Positions 8,996 to 17,699 are shown, counted from the first letter of the stretch. The stretch: DNA of 64,000 nucleotides from CAZKUN01 sp964555935 (GCA_964555935.1 CAZKUN010000006.1:24382-88381); one strand, 5' to 3'. Notes: generated from the letters alone by a model not told the origin. Made by a program: numbers and translations.

Positions 8996-9228
8996 TGCGT
9001 CGTCAGTCCTTGTCCGGCGGCGATCCGCGCCGGCCCTGTGGCGCAACCAGTATCATCAACAAGAGAGCCTGGTCATTGGTTCGGTCCGATTCATCGCCAG
9101 GCGGAGCCATGGCGCAGAGCGAAACGCCCCCACCTCTGTAGGAGGTGGCGCCCGCCAATCGACTCAATCTATGCTCCGGCGCTGCTTGGACGCGCCGAGC
9201 CATACTTCCTTTGAGGAGGAACGTGCCA

Positions 9229-9747
9229 ATGAGAAGGCTACTTGCAGTGCCAGTCGTCACCGCGATTGCCGTCTGTGTAGTCGTGGTCATGTCGGGCTGT
9301 CCCCAGGAGCAGTCGGAAGAGATAAGCCCGCCGATCGAGAAGGGGAACGCTGGAGCGGAGCCCACCGACGACGGCGCCACGGACGAAGGTACCGATGAGG
9401 GTACTACGGCAGAGGCGGGCGAGTTCACCTACGTCTGTTCCGAGCATGCGGACGAGACCGCGGACAAGCCGGACAAGTGCTCTGTCTGCGAGGCCTACAT
9501 GGTCGCGGACACGAGCGAGGTTGTCGAGTATTACTGCCCCATGCATGACGATGCCACGCAGACCGATCCGGGCGAGTGCGAGGAGTGCGGAGGCATGATC
9601 CTCATGGCCCGCGCGCTGGACACCGATGTCGCCCCGACCGAGGGCAGTGACGACGATGATGATGACGATGACGACGACGAGGGCAGCGACGATGACGACG
9701 ACGACGATGATGATGACGACGACGATGAAGAAGAGGGCACGAGCTAA
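9229..9747 (+). CDS. Lipoprotein with two heavy-metal-binding (YHS-like) motifs and a poly-aspartate tail
   Basis: A 172-residue exported lipoprotein. The signal ends in the lipobox VMSGC (C24). Two short modules follow, the second a clear heavy-metal-binding domain: YYCPMHDDATQTDPGECEECGGM (given as residues 101-123, ligand candidates C103, H106, C117, C120). The first is similar (C70, H73, C84, C87). These modules occur in metal efflux proteins and bind copper, zinc and the like. From residue 139 to the end the protein is almost only Asp with a few Glu, Gly and Ser. The start at 9229 is fixed by GAGGAGGA 8 bases upstream. I infer a surface metal-sequestering role. Confidence 0.75.
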   Translation: MRRLLAVPVVTAIAVCVVVVMSGCPQEQSEEISPPIEKGNAGAEPTDDGATDEGTDEGTTAEAGEFTYVCSEHADETADKPDKCSVCEAYMVADTSEVVEYYCPMHDDATQTDPGECEECGGMILMARALDTDVAPTEGSDDDDDDDDDDEGSDDDDDDDDDDDDDEEEGTS

Positions 9748-9775
9748 CCGCGCCTAGTACCCACAGTCAACAATA

Positions 9776-9804
9776 CGGGGCGGCTCCCTAGTGGGGCCGC
9801 CCCG
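9776..9804. terminator. Hairpin between convergent genes
   Basis: A 9-bp perfect stem (9776-9784 with 9796-9804, CGGGGCGGC) around an 11-base loop lies 28 bases after the metal-binding lipoprotein stop and 21 bases beyond the stop of aor on the other strand. The downstream T content is weak on both strands, so termination may be partial. The position between two convergent stops makes a bidirectional terminator the simplest reading. Confidence 0.6.
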
Positions 9805-9825
9805 ATGTGTTCTCCCCACTGGCAC

Positions 9826-11688
9826 CTACTCGGCGTCGAGCAGTGCTTGCATGTCCTCCGCCTCGCGATCCAGCCCCAGCTCCCGAAGCGTCGCGGGCAA
9901 CGGAATCCCAGTGCGCAAATCCCAACCTCGGCAGATGTAGTAATCATCGAGGAGCTTGTCCAGCTCGGACTGAGGCGTGACCCAGCCCTCGGACGCGCCG
10001 CGCGGAATGGCCTCCTCGCGGATGCGCCGCGGCAGCGTGTCGTCGGACCGGCGGAAGCCCTCGCGCATGTTGAAGGCGCGCTCGAGCTGGTTAATCCGCG
10101 CGCCGATCGCGCGAAGCTCGTCGAGCGATGGCGTCTCGCCCCACCCGGCGCCCACGATATCTTGGATGATCGGCGTGAGTTTCATGCCGATCAACCGTTC
10201 GGCGCTGATGCACCAGATCATGCTGTTGGCGACCGCGGTCCAGTCGCACAACTCGACGCACTCGGGCCCCTTCGAGTCGATCGTCCGATCAATGAGCCCG
10301 CTCTCCTCGGACGCCGGCCGGATGTCGCAATGCACGGGCCCGCGACTGCTGACCGCGTACGCCAGGGCTTGGCTCTTCACCGCTCGCGGCGAGTGACCCA
10401 CAATGTCCATGCCTTTGACGGTGTGAGCGTATCGCTCCGCACCTCGTCCGATACGTTTGGCCGCGCGCTCGCTGCCGTCGGCCAGCACGTCGCCGATGTT
10501 CTCGCGGTAGGCGATGCGCCGCAGCATCTCGATGAGCGCCTCGTGGCTCCCGAACCGCAGATCCAGCCCGTCCGTATCATCGAGCCCAATCACGCCCTCC
10601 TCGAAGCACTCCATCGCGAAGGCGATCGCCGCTCCGGCCGTGATCTGCCCGAGTCCATACTCATCGGTCAGGCGGTCAGCCTTGATCAGCGCGTCAAGTC
10701 GTCGGTTGCCAACGATCGAGCCGAGGGCGAACTGAGCTTCATACTCGGGGCCCACCGCCTCCGCCCCCGCGTACTCGCCCTCCTCCACCGTCGAGTAGTT
10801 GCCACACGGCGTCAGGCACCCAATGCAGGCGAGATCGCGGCGCACGTGGTCGTCGCGCAGCGTCTCTCCACAGATGTCGTCCCAGCCGTCGAAGACCTCG
10901 TCCCGCCAGTTGTTGGCGGGCAACGCGCCCATGGCCTGAAGCCCCGCAACCCCGGCCGACGTGCCGTAGGTGCTAAGCACCCGCGCGCCGGGCAGCGTGC
11001 GGGCTTTCTCCCGCAGGGCCTCGGTGACGTCGCGGATGCGTTCGTGTGAGCGCGGCTTGATGATTCCCGTACCTCGGGCGACCACTGCCTTGAGGTTTTT
11101 CGAGCCCATGACCGCGCCCAAACCGCCCGTGCCTGCGGCTCGGAGGTCGGATATGATGCAGGCGAACAGGACCAAGTTCTCACCCGCCGGGCCGATGCAC
11201 GCGATACCGGCCGATGGGTCGTTGAGTTCCGCGCGGATGGTGCTCTGCGTGTCTGTGGTGAGCTTGCCCCAGAGGTGCGCGGCCGGGCGGATGCTCACTT
11301 CGTCATCGTCGATCAGCAGATAGGAAGGCTCGTCGACGCGGCCATCGATCATGACGGCGTCGTACCCCGCGTACTTGAGCTGATTCCCAAACGGGCCGCT
11401 GCAAAACGAGTCAACGTGGGTGTTCGTGAGCGGCGACTTGCTCCCGGCCGCGAATTTCGAGGCCATTGGGATGGCCATCGCGTTGGTCGGCCCGCTGGTC
11501 AGGATGAGGAGGTTCTCGGGTGAAAGCGGGTCCGTGCCAGGCGCCAGTTCGTCATACAGCCATCGCGAGATGAATCCATTCCCGCCCATGAACTCGCGCG
11601 CCATCCGCTCGTCGAGAGGCTCGACGCGACTCGTGCGATCGGTTAGGTTGACGCGGAGAATCTTGCCCGCATATCCACCGAGTTTCAT
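9826..11688 (-). CDS. aor: Aldehyde:ferredoxin oxidoreductase (tungsten/molybdenum bis-pterin enzyme)
   Basis: A 620-residue AOR-family protein of typical length. The N terminus MKLGGYAGKILRVNL is the family hallmark. CIGCLTPC gives C288, C291 and C295 of the [4Fe-4S] site, with a fourth cysteine in NSMIWC near residue 494. Family enzymes oxidise aldehydes to acids with ferredoxin, or reduce acids, using tungstopterin. The frame is open to 11736, but the ATG at 11688 fits the conserved N terminus and lies 4 bases after the ferredoxin gene stop. It is the last gene of a cluster with ferredoxin, moaD, a cysteine desulfurase and a ModA-like binding protein, consistent with cofactor supply. Substrate unknown. 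Confidence 0.93.
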   Translation of the reverse strand: MKLGGYAGKILRVNLTDRTSRVEPLDERMAREFMGGNGFISRWLYDELAPGTDPLSPENLLILTSGPTNAMAIPMASKFAAGSKSPLTNTHVDSFCSGPFGNQLKYAGYDAVMIDGRVDEPSYLLIDDDEVSIRPAAHLWGKLTTDTQSTIRAELNDPSAGIACIGPAGENLVLFACIISDLRAAGTGGLGAVMGSKNLKAVVARGTGIIKPRSHERIRDVTEALREKARTLPGARVLSTYGTSAGVAGLQAMGALPANNWRDEVFDGWDDICGETLRDDHVRRDLACIGCLTPCGNYSTVEEGEYAGAEAVGPEYEAQFALGSIVGNRRLDALIKADRLTDEYGLGQITAGAAIAFAMECFEEGVIGLDDTDGLDLRFGSHEALIEMLRRIAYRENIGDVLADGSERAAKRIGRGAERYAHTVKGMDIVGHSPRAVKSQALAYAVSSRGPVHCDIRPASEESGLIDRTIDSKGPECVELCDWTAVANSMIWCISAERLIGMKLTPIIQDIVGAGWGETPSLDELRAIGARINQLERAFNMREGFRRSDDTLPRRIREEAIPRGASEGWVTPQSELDKLLDDYYICRGWDLRTGIPLPATLRELGLDREAEDMQALLDAE

Positions 11689-11692
11689 TGAG

Positions 11693-11950
11693 TCACGACT
11701 CCGCCTTGAGGACCGCGTAGAAGCACTCGCGCACACACGGCGGGGGCCCGTCGAGGCGCTGGCAACACTCCGCAGCCTCGGAGTCGCAGCCTTCGGGGAA
11801 ACCGTGCTCCTCCACCAAACCCGTAATCTGCCGTACGGGCTGAATGAGTGACAATCGAGGGTTGTAGCCGCCGTGCCTGTGATGCGAGCAGGCGAGCGCG
11901 CACATCAGGCATCCCGAGCAGCGGTCTGGATCTCGTACAGTAACGCGCAC
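11693..11950 (-). CDS. Ferredoxin-like [4Fe-4S] protein, AOR partner
   Basis: An 85-residue protein with an N-terminal CSGCLMCALAC cluster motif (residues 11-21) and a second, looser set of cysteines (CDSEAAECC and PPPCVREC) near the C terminus. AOR genes are often paired with such a small iron-sulfur subunit, which passes electrons between the enzyme and the ferredoxin pool. Its stop is 4 bases before the aor start, indicating translational coupling. The second motif is irregular, so it may hold a single cluster or an atypical second one. Confidence 0.82.
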   Translation of the reverse strand: MRVTVRDPDRCSGCLMCALACSHHRHGGYNPRLSLIQPVRQITGLVEEHGFPEGCDSEAAECCQRLDGPPPCVRECFYAVLKAES

Positions 11951-11976
11951 GCTAATGCTCCCGCGGGGATGATCGC

Positions 11977-12255
11977 TTAGCCGCCGGCGACCGGCAGCAA
12001 GACGGCGATCTCGTCTCCGGAGTTGATGGTCTTCTCGTCACGGTCGCGCAACATCGAGCCGTTGTGCATGACGACGATGCTCGGCCAGACGCCCCCGTCC
12101 GGAGAGAACAAGAGCTTCTGTGCCTTCTCGCCATAATCGTCGACAAACTTCTGAAGCAGCTCCGTTGTGGAGACCGGCCCGTCGACATCGCATTCGACCT
12201 GGCGCTGGCCGTTGGCGGCCTCACGCAGATTGGCGAACAGCTTCACCTGCACCAT
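11977..12255 (-). CDS. moaD: MoaD/ThiS-family sulfur carrier
   Basis: A 92-residue beta-grasp protein beginning MVQVKLFANLREA and ending in the diagnostic Gly-Gly (VAGG), the terminus that is adenylated and thiocarboxylated. It also shows the GDEIAVLLPVAGG ending shared by MoaD. It delivers sulfur for the dithiolene of molybdopterin/tungstopterin. It lies directly between the ferredoxin and cysteine desulfurase genes of the AOR cluster, so sulfur flow from desulfurase to MoaD to pterin is a natural reading. No MoeB or MoaE is nearby. Confidence 0.88.
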   Translation of the reverse strand: MVQVKLFANLREAANGQRQVECDVDGPVSTTELLQKFVDDYGEKAQKLLFSPDGGVWPSIVVMHNGSMLRDRDEKTINSGDEIAVLLPVAGG

Positions 12256-12282
12256 TGGGTAATGCCCCTTGCGTAACGCGAT

Positions 12283-13488
12283 CTACACGCCGTCGTTGAT
12301 GAAGCACGGGCAGTTCTCATCGCACTTGCCGATGTCCTCGGGCGCGGTGAGGATGCGCAGCTTCTTGACCGTGCCGGTCAACTCGCCGACGACGTAGTCG
12401 ATTTCTTCCTCAGTGTTGTTCCTGCCGAGCGAAAAGCGAACCGCGCCGTGCGCTCCCTCTTCGCTGAGCCCCATCGCCATCAGCACGTGCGACGGCTTCA
12501 TGTCACCGGCCGTGCATGCGGAGCCCTGCGAAACATAGATGTTGCGCATGCTCAGGTTCAGGCCAAGCGCCATCCCGTCGCAGTACATGAAGGCGAGGTT
12601 GATCGTGTGCGGCAGCGTCTGCTCCGGATGGCCGTTCAGCTTAACAGCGTCCAACTCCTCGAGCCCATCAATAAACCGCTTCCGGAGTGCCCAGAGCTGC
12701 TCGCTTGCCTCTTCCATCTCGCCGACGGCTAGCTCGAGCGCGGTCGCCAGCCCAACCACCTGCGCGACGCCCTCCGTGCCACTGCGCAAGCCCTGTTCCT
12801 GCCCGCCGCCATGGATCAGCGGCGTCAGCTCGACGCCCTCGCGTCGGACCAGCGCGCCGATGCCCTTCGGCCCATACAGCTTGTGCGCCGAGAGCGACAG
12901 CATGTCGGCGTTGAGGATATCGAGCGTGGTCGGTATCTTGCCGACGGCCTGCACCGCGTCGACGTGGAAGAGCACGCCCCGATCGCGGCAGATCGCGCCG
13001 ATCTCAGCGCTTGGTTGGATCGTGCCGACCTCGTTGTTCGCGTGGACGATGGATACGATTGCGGTGTTGTCGCGCATCGCATCGGCCACCGCCGCGGGGT
13101 CGAGCATGCCCGTCGCGTCGACGGGGACGTAGGTGACCTCCGCGCCGAGGGATTCGAGCCATGAGGCTGTCTTGAGGACAGCCGAATGCTCGACGGGCGT
13201 GGTGATGATATGCTGGCGTCCGCCGCCGGCCGCGAAGTACCCGCCCTTGATGGCCAGGTTGATCGCCTCGGAGCCGCAGCCCGTGAAGGTGACGTTGCTG
13301 GGCTCGGCGCCAAGCGTCTCGGCGACCGAGATGCGCGCCAGGCTGAGAGCCTTGCGGGCCGCCCGTCCCACGGCGTGCACGCTTGACGGGTTGCCGAAGG
13401 TCCCATCGGCCGTCGAGGCCTTCATCATGGCCTCGGCGACCTCGGGTCGCACCGGCGTCGTCGCGTTATGGTCGAGGTAAACTTCCAA
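12283..13488 (-). CDS. nifS: Cysteine desulfurase, NifS/IscS type
   Basis: A 401-residue PLP enzyme starting EVYLDHNATTPVRPEV. It has the Schiff-base lysine in SLSAHKLYGPKG (about residue 203) and the persulfide cysteine in SQGSACTAGD (about 328). A C-terminal tail DIGKCDENCPCFINDGV adds three cysteines not needed for catalysis. An ATG at 13497 abuts GGAGG and is too close to it; the TTG at 13488 sits 9 bases after GGAGG and is my choice. Its place between the ModA-like gene and moaD suggests it feeds sulfur to the AOR cofactor and clusters. Confidence 0.92.
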   Translation of the reverse strand: MEVYLDHNATTPVRPEVAEAMMKASTADGTFGNPSSVHAVGRAARKALSLARISVAETLGAEPSNVTFTGCGSEAINLAIKGGYFAAGGGRQHIITTPVEHSAVLKTASWLESLGAEVTYVPVDATGMLDPAAVADAMRDNTAIVSIVHANNEVGTIQPSAEIGAICRDRGVLFHVDAVQAVGKIPTTLDILNADMLSLSAHKLYGPKGIGALVRREGVELTPLIHGGGQEQGLRSGTEGVAQVVGLATALELAVGEMEEASEQLWALRKRFIDGLEELDAVKLNGHPEQTLPHTINLAFMYCDGMALGLNLSMRNIYVSQGSACTAGDMKPSHVLMAMGLSEEGAHGAVRFSLGRNNTEEEIDYVVGELTGTVKKLRILTAPEDIGKCDENCPCFINDGV

Positions 13489-13519
13489 CGTTCGCATCCT
13501 CCCGTCGGCGTGTCGGGCG

Positions 13520-14779
13520 TTACTCGGCTATCAGGTTGTCCAAGTGCGCGAACAGGTCCTCGCGGTTCCACTCGCCGCCCTCGCCGCGGCCGAAGAAGAC
13601 GTCAACGTCCTTCCCATCGCGCTCGCAGGTGAGAGTCTGCTCGCCGTTGACGAGGAATCCGCCGCAGCTCATGCCGGCCGCCCGCCACCGCGGGTAACCG
13701 TCGTCGCTGGTGAAGTCGATGAACTCGGTGTCGACTTTGTTGCCGTACTTCTCGGCAACCTCCTCGACGATCTCGCGGATGTAGTTGTGGCCCTCGTTGC
13801 CGGGGTAGTAGGCCCGGACCTCGATGGTCTCGCCGTCCCACTCTTCATCGGTGGCGGTCTCGGCGACGGCCGGGGCATCGTAGTCCGGGAGATCGGTGAC
13901 AACCTTCAGGCCGCCATCCTTCATCGCGGCCTGGATGTCCTCGTCGAGGAGGAAGTCCATGAACGCGCGGGCGTCAGTGGGGTTTGGGGCTTCTTTCAGC
14001 AGGCCGATCACGCACATCGGGCGCTCGTAGAGGTCCTTGTCGACCATCGCCGCGATGCGGACGCTGCCCTCTTCCAGCTTGTCAGGATACGTCTTCATGG
14101 GGCAGTTCTCAAACATCAGCGCTGCCTCGGACTTGCCGGCCGCGACCTTGTCGTAGGCTGTGATCGGCTTGTCCGTCAGCACGATTCTCTCGTCGCCGTC
14201 GGGCATGAGCGTGTCCCAGAGGTTGGCATTCCGCAGCGCCTCTTCACCGTAGACGCCGATGGAGTTGTTCTCGGGATCGGGCATCGTGATGACATCAGCC
14301 TTCACGAGATCCTCGAGGCTGTGGATGTCCTGCGGGTTGTCCTTCGGCACCGCGACGATCAGCTCGAAGTAGCCAAACGCGATCTTGTCGGCGGGATCGA
14401 CGATGCCTTCGACCTCAAGCAGCTCGATCTCGCGCTTTCCGGGGGACACGAACAGATCCGGGCGCTCGTCTTTCTCCGTAACGTTCTTGGCGTTGACGAT
14501 GCCCGTGTCAAACGTGCCGTCAACCTGGATGTCAGGATTCTCGGCCTCGAACTTCTGAATTGCCTCGGTGATCGGCACGGTCAGGCCACACGGCACGTAG
14601 ACCGTAACCACGCGCGGCTCGCCGGAAGTCTCGGGACCCGCCGGCTCACCTTCGTCACCCATCTTTGGCAGGATCGGCAGAACCTCGGTCGCTGCGGCGG
14701 TCTCTTTGGGCTCGCATCCAACAACGGTCATCACCACGGCCACGGCCAACAGGAGCAGCAGCAATCTCTTGCAGTTCAC
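13520..14779 (-). CDS. ModA/WtpA-like oxyanion-binding lipoprotein with an extra C-terminal domain
   Basis: A 419-residue exported lipoprotein (lipobox VVGC about residue 21). Residues about 55-310 form a periplasmic binding protein of the molybdate/tungstate class: VYVPCGLTVPITEAIQKF, DLFVSPGKREIE, and ITAYDKVAAGKSEAALMF. Residues about 320-419 form an added domain beginning IEVRAYYPGNEGHNYIREIV and containing MSCGGFLVNGE, which looks thioredoxin-like with one cysteine. The GTG at 14779 has GGAGA 7-8 bases upstream; the frame stays open to 14863. No ABC permease or ATPase gene is adjacent, so it may supply oxyanion to a distant transporter or act in redox chemistry. Ligand assignment comes from family and context only. 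Confidence 0.7.
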   Translation of the reverse strand: MNCKRLLLLLLAVAVVMTVVGCEPKETAAATEVLPILPKMGDEGEPAGPETSGEPRVVTVYVPCGLTVPITEAIQKFEAENPDIQVDGTFDTGIVNAKNVTEKDERPDLFVSPGKREIELLEVEGIVDPADKIAFGYFELIVAVPKDNPQDIHSLEDLVKADVITMPDPENNSIGVYGEEALRNANLWDTLMPDGDERIVLTDKPITAYDKVAAGKSEAALMFENCPMKTYPDKLEEGSVRIAAMVDKDLYERPMCVIGLLKEAPNPTDARAFMDFLLDEDIQAAMKDGGLKVVTDLPDYDAPAVAETATDEEWDGETIEVRAYYPGNEGHNYIREIVEEVAEKYGNKVDTEFIDFTSDDGYPRWRAAGMSCGGFLVNGEQTLTCERDGKDVDVFFGRGEGGEWNREDLFAHLDNLIAE

Positions 14780-14850
14780 GTGGAATCTCCTCGATATCTC
14801 AGGCTGTTGCCCGGCGTCGGGCCTGCGCGGCGCAGTCGCCGCGGGAATCA

Positions 14851-15108
14851 TCAGTCTGGGCACTCAATGACCGCCAGCTTCTGCTGCGGCTCGACCGCAT
14901 CACCTTCGCGGACCAGTATCTCCTTGATGACGCCGCCCACGGGCGCCTTCACCACCACCACGGCCTTGGCTGTCTCGATCTCGGCGAGGTCGGCATCGGC
15001 CTCGACGGCATCGCCCACCTCGGGATACCAGAACAGCATTACGGCCTCACACGAGGTCTGATCTTCCTCGGTCAGATCGTCCGACAGAACGTCAATCAGT
15101 CGAGCCAA
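14851..15108 (-). CDS. Free-standing lipoyl (biotinyl-lipoyl) domain protein
   Basis: An 85-residue protein that is nothing but one lipoyl domain. The swinging lysine lies in EIETAKAVVVVKAP, the usual E2-type ETDKA motif with Ala for Asp, followed by VGGVIKEILVREGDAV. It is shorter than GcvH and has no catalytic E2 domain. The TTG start has AGGAG 9 bases upstream. It sits in the AOR cluster beside a thioredoxin-like protein. A lipoyl carrier that shuttles acyl groups or electrons to AOR is an attractive inference, but nothing in the sequence proves lipoylation. Confidence 0.82.
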   Translation of the reverse strand: MARLIDVLSDDLTEEDQTSCEAVMLFWYPEVGDAVEADADLAEIETAKAVVVVKAPVGGVIKEILVREGDAVEPQQKLAVIECPD

Positions 15109-15133
15109 GACGCATCACTCCTGACGCGCGGGG

Positions 15134-15397
15134 CTATTCGCTCCCGAGTTGAGCCTCAATGTAACGCTTCAGGCGTCCGGCGCTCAGTCCCGGTCCGACT
15201 GACAGCGCCATGCCGCCCTCCATGACCGTCGGGCTGGCTTGTATTCCGATGGTCTCCGCCTCGGGTCCGTCCAGCGGCAGCACGTCTACTTCGACCTTGC
15301 CGGCGAAGCGACCCGCGGCCGCCTCGACAGCGCGGACCACGCGAGCGTCTTCGTCCTGCGGCGGGATCTCAGTTACGAATACCTGGAACTTGAGCAA
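15134..15397 (-). CDS. Small thioredoxin-fold protein without CxxC
   Basis: An 87-residue cytosolic protein. Its pattern (LKFQVFVTEIPPQ, then a helix, KVEVDVLPL, IQASPTVMEGG with a likely cis-proline, and a C-terminal helix) resembles the thioredoxin fold. It contains no cysteine at all, so it cannot be a thiol oxidoreductase and more likely binds a partner. The TTG start is the only plausible one in frame, but the GAGG site is very close, so the exact start is uncertain. It is the first gene of the AOR cluster as transcribed. Confidence 0.6.
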   Translation of the reverse strand: MLKFQVFVTEIPPQDEDARVVRAVEAAAGRFAGKVEVDVLPLDGPEAETIGIQASPTVMEGGMALSVGPGLSAGRLKRYIEAQLGSE

Positions 15398-15542
15398 ATC
15401 CTCATGCCCCCAACGTGCTGAACGTGGCCCTAGCGTCTACTTGAACGCAACGCGAATGCGGGAGGGGACGGTTCCCCGCGCGGGCGGAGAACACTGCTTC
15501 AGGGGGCAACTCCACGAAATCTTCCGATAGCTATGTCGGCGA

Positions 15543-17699
15543 TTACGGGGCCTCGAAGCGCCCCGGATCGCCGACATACAGGACGCGCGTTTCGCCGGCG
15601 CGCATCGACAGCGTGATCGTCTCCGCGGCCTCGGCGAGCGTCTCGCCGGTCATCGCATCGCGCACGTCGGCGGCGGCCCGCAGGCGAATTGACTTCTCGC
15701 CGGATGTGTTCGCGGTGACGGCAATGGCCGATGCGTTGGCATGGATCGTATCGCCCGCGTCGGCGAATAGATGCGCGGCAGCGTGGCGAGCGATCCCCCG
15801 GAGGATCTCGGCCGGCACGTTCGGGGCGGCGGAGTACACGCTCGTCCAGTAATCGAACTCCCTGACCGTCAGTCCAGGCCACTCCGCCGGCTTCTTGTCG
15901 GCCAGGACCGGCACGGCGATGGCGCCGAGGATGCCCACCCGGTTCGGCAGGGAGTAGAAAACCGGGCCGGCCTTCTCGGTTGTGCCGTATTCCAAGCCCT
16001 TCGGGACGCCGTCGATCAGGGGGTGGGAGTGATCGGTGACGCGCACGCGGAGCGGCGCCTCGCGCGTGACGAAGCCGATTGGCTGGCCGGTCAGCTTCAG
16101 CGCGGCGCTGCCCGAGAGCGTGGCCTCAATCGCCCCAGGGGCGAAGATCCACAGCACGGTGCTGTCATCTCGCGCGACGTGTTTCAGCACTGCCTCCCTG
16201 GCGGGGGTATCGAAGTAGAAGCCGTTCACCATGACGTACAAGGCGTATTGCGGAACGCGACCGGCGATCAGGTCATCCAACATCCACACGTCATACGGCG
16301 CGCCGATCTCAGACAGCGCCTTGAACTGGTCGTGCAGCAGCGGCTTGGAGAGCGCGCTGCCGTCAGCCAGGTAGGACAGACTGTAATGGTCGATGATGAC
16401 CGCGATATCGGCGACAGACGTGCGGTCCCATCCGGCGGCGCGTTTGGCCAGATCAGCCAGGCCCGAACGCGTCCGGCCGGCGCTCCACCTGGCGCCGCCG
16501 TCGATCGCCGCGCGCGCGGAGGCTATCAGCTCCGTGGGGCCGCGAAGCTCCTCGTCGACCCAGATCTTCCCGTGCGACGCCACCGAGTGTCTCACCGAAC
16601 TCCAGACCCCGCCCGCTTCGGCCGACGCGCTCGGGGCGGCGATGAAGTTGATGTCGCCGCTTGCGAGCACGCGGGCGAAGTCGATATGACCGCCGTTCTG
16701 CAGCGTCGATTTGCCGGCCGCGTGATCGATGATGTGCCCATACGACAGCCCAACCAACTTCTCCCCGGCGCACGCCTGCTTGGCCGTGGCGGCCAGATCG
16801 GTGATATACGTGGCGATCTGCTGAGCGTGGAAATGGTTGTAGTCAATGACCTTCGGCGCGAATGCCGGGTCGAGGAGGCTCTGCGAGAGGTGTCTCTCGC
16901 GCTCGGGCTGACTCGGGACGCGCACGTCGTCCCACGTAAACACAGCGATCGGCTCCTCGTCATCCGCACCCATGCCCGGAATGGGGTTCACGACGTGCTG
17001 CCACGCGGCGCGGAGGCGTCGGATGTCGTTGCCGTACTTCTCCCGCAGCCACGCTCCGAAGACGCGCCGTTGAGGCCGGCTGTAATCGGCGAAATACCCC
17101 TCAGCCGCGCCCCAGCACGTCCACCGACCCTCCTCACCGTCCGCCAGCCAATACGCGACCACTGAATCGGCATACGGCGCTGCCTGCACGTGCGTCACGA
17201 ACCGGGTCACGGCGTCGCGCGCGTCTTCCCGCCATTTGTCGGATGAATAAGAGGGGTACTCGAGCTTGCCGTCAACGCCGGGGACATCAATGGCGTGGCG
17301 CCCATGACCATACAGCATCGTCTCGCGCTTGTTCTCAGCCTTCCACCACTCGGGCGCCGAGATGAAGACGCGCAGGACGACGCGAGCGCCGGGCTGCGCC
17401 TCCAGGACGCGGTCAACGCGCGCGTCGAGTTGAGAGTAGTCCCAATCCTCCCGGCTCGTCCACGCGTCCTGGGCCCATCCGTACGGATCGCTCGCCGCCG
17501 TCGCGGGCACAATGACCACGTCGCCAGGCTGCGCTCCGTCGATCCAGCCGTCGCCGTCGCGCCACAGCCTGCCATTGAGATCGATCGCCTGACCGTCGAT
17601 CACAGCAGTCGGCCAGCCGTTGTGCTCGCGCACGTCGACCGTGGTCCCCGCCCGGGCCTCACCCGCGCCCGCCACCAGCAATGCGATCAGAACCGACAT
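15543..17699 (-). CDS. Secreted glycoside hydrolase-like protein, GH42-type barrel
   Basis: A 718-residue exported protein with a short signal peptide ending about ARA-G (residue 17). Residues about 60-400 look like a TIM barrel: VLRVFISAPEWWKAE, VVAYWLADGEEGRW, and KIWVDEELRG, with acidic residues at strand ends as in beta-galactosidase families. Residues about 430-600 resemble the GH42 trimerisation (glutamine-amidotransferase-like) domain, and the end is a beta domain. AGGGT precedes the ATG. It stands alone between the AOR cluster and tgt. The substrate is unknown and the GH42 label is by pattern, so another clan-A hydrolase is possible. Confidence 0.65.
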   Translation of the reverse strand: MSVLIALLVAGAGEARAGTTVDVREHNGWPTAVIDGQAIDLNGRLWRDGDGWIDGAQPGDVVIVPATAASDPYGWAQDAWTSREDWDYSQLDARVDRVLEAQPGARVVLRVFISAPEWWKAENKRETMLYGHGRHAIDVPGVDGKLEYPSYSSDKWREDARDAVTRFVTHVQAAPYADSVVAYWLADGEEGRWTCWGAAEGYFADYSRPQRRVFGAWLREKYGNDIRRLRAAWQHVVNPIPGMGADDEEPIAVFTWDDVRVPSQPERERHLSQSLLDPAFAPKVIDYNHFHAQQIATYITDLAATAKQACAGEKLVGLSYGHIIDHAAGKSTLQNGGHIDFARVLASGDINFIAAPSASAEAGGVWSSVRHSVASHGKIWVDEELRGPTELIASARAAIDGGARWSAGRTRSGLADLAKRAAGWDRTSVADIAVIIDHYSLSYLADGSALSKPLLHDQFKALSEIGAPYDVWMLDDLIAGRVPQYALYVMVNGFYFDTPAREAVLKHVARDDSTVLWIFAPGAIEATLSGSAALKLTGQPIGFVTREAPLRVRVTDHSHPLIDGVPKGLEYGTTEKAGPVFYSLPNRVGILGAIAVPVLADKKPAEWPGLTVREFDYWTSVYSAAPNVPAEILRGIARHAAAHLFADAGDTIHANASAIAVTANTSGEKSIRLRAAADVRDAMTGETLAEAAETITLSMRAGETRVLYVGDPGRFEAP

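Noticed and set aside
9640..9743. Simple microsatellite outside a gene
   Set aside because: The GAC/GAT run is in frame within the lipoprotein gene, and alternates synonymous codons, so it is a coding Asp tail.
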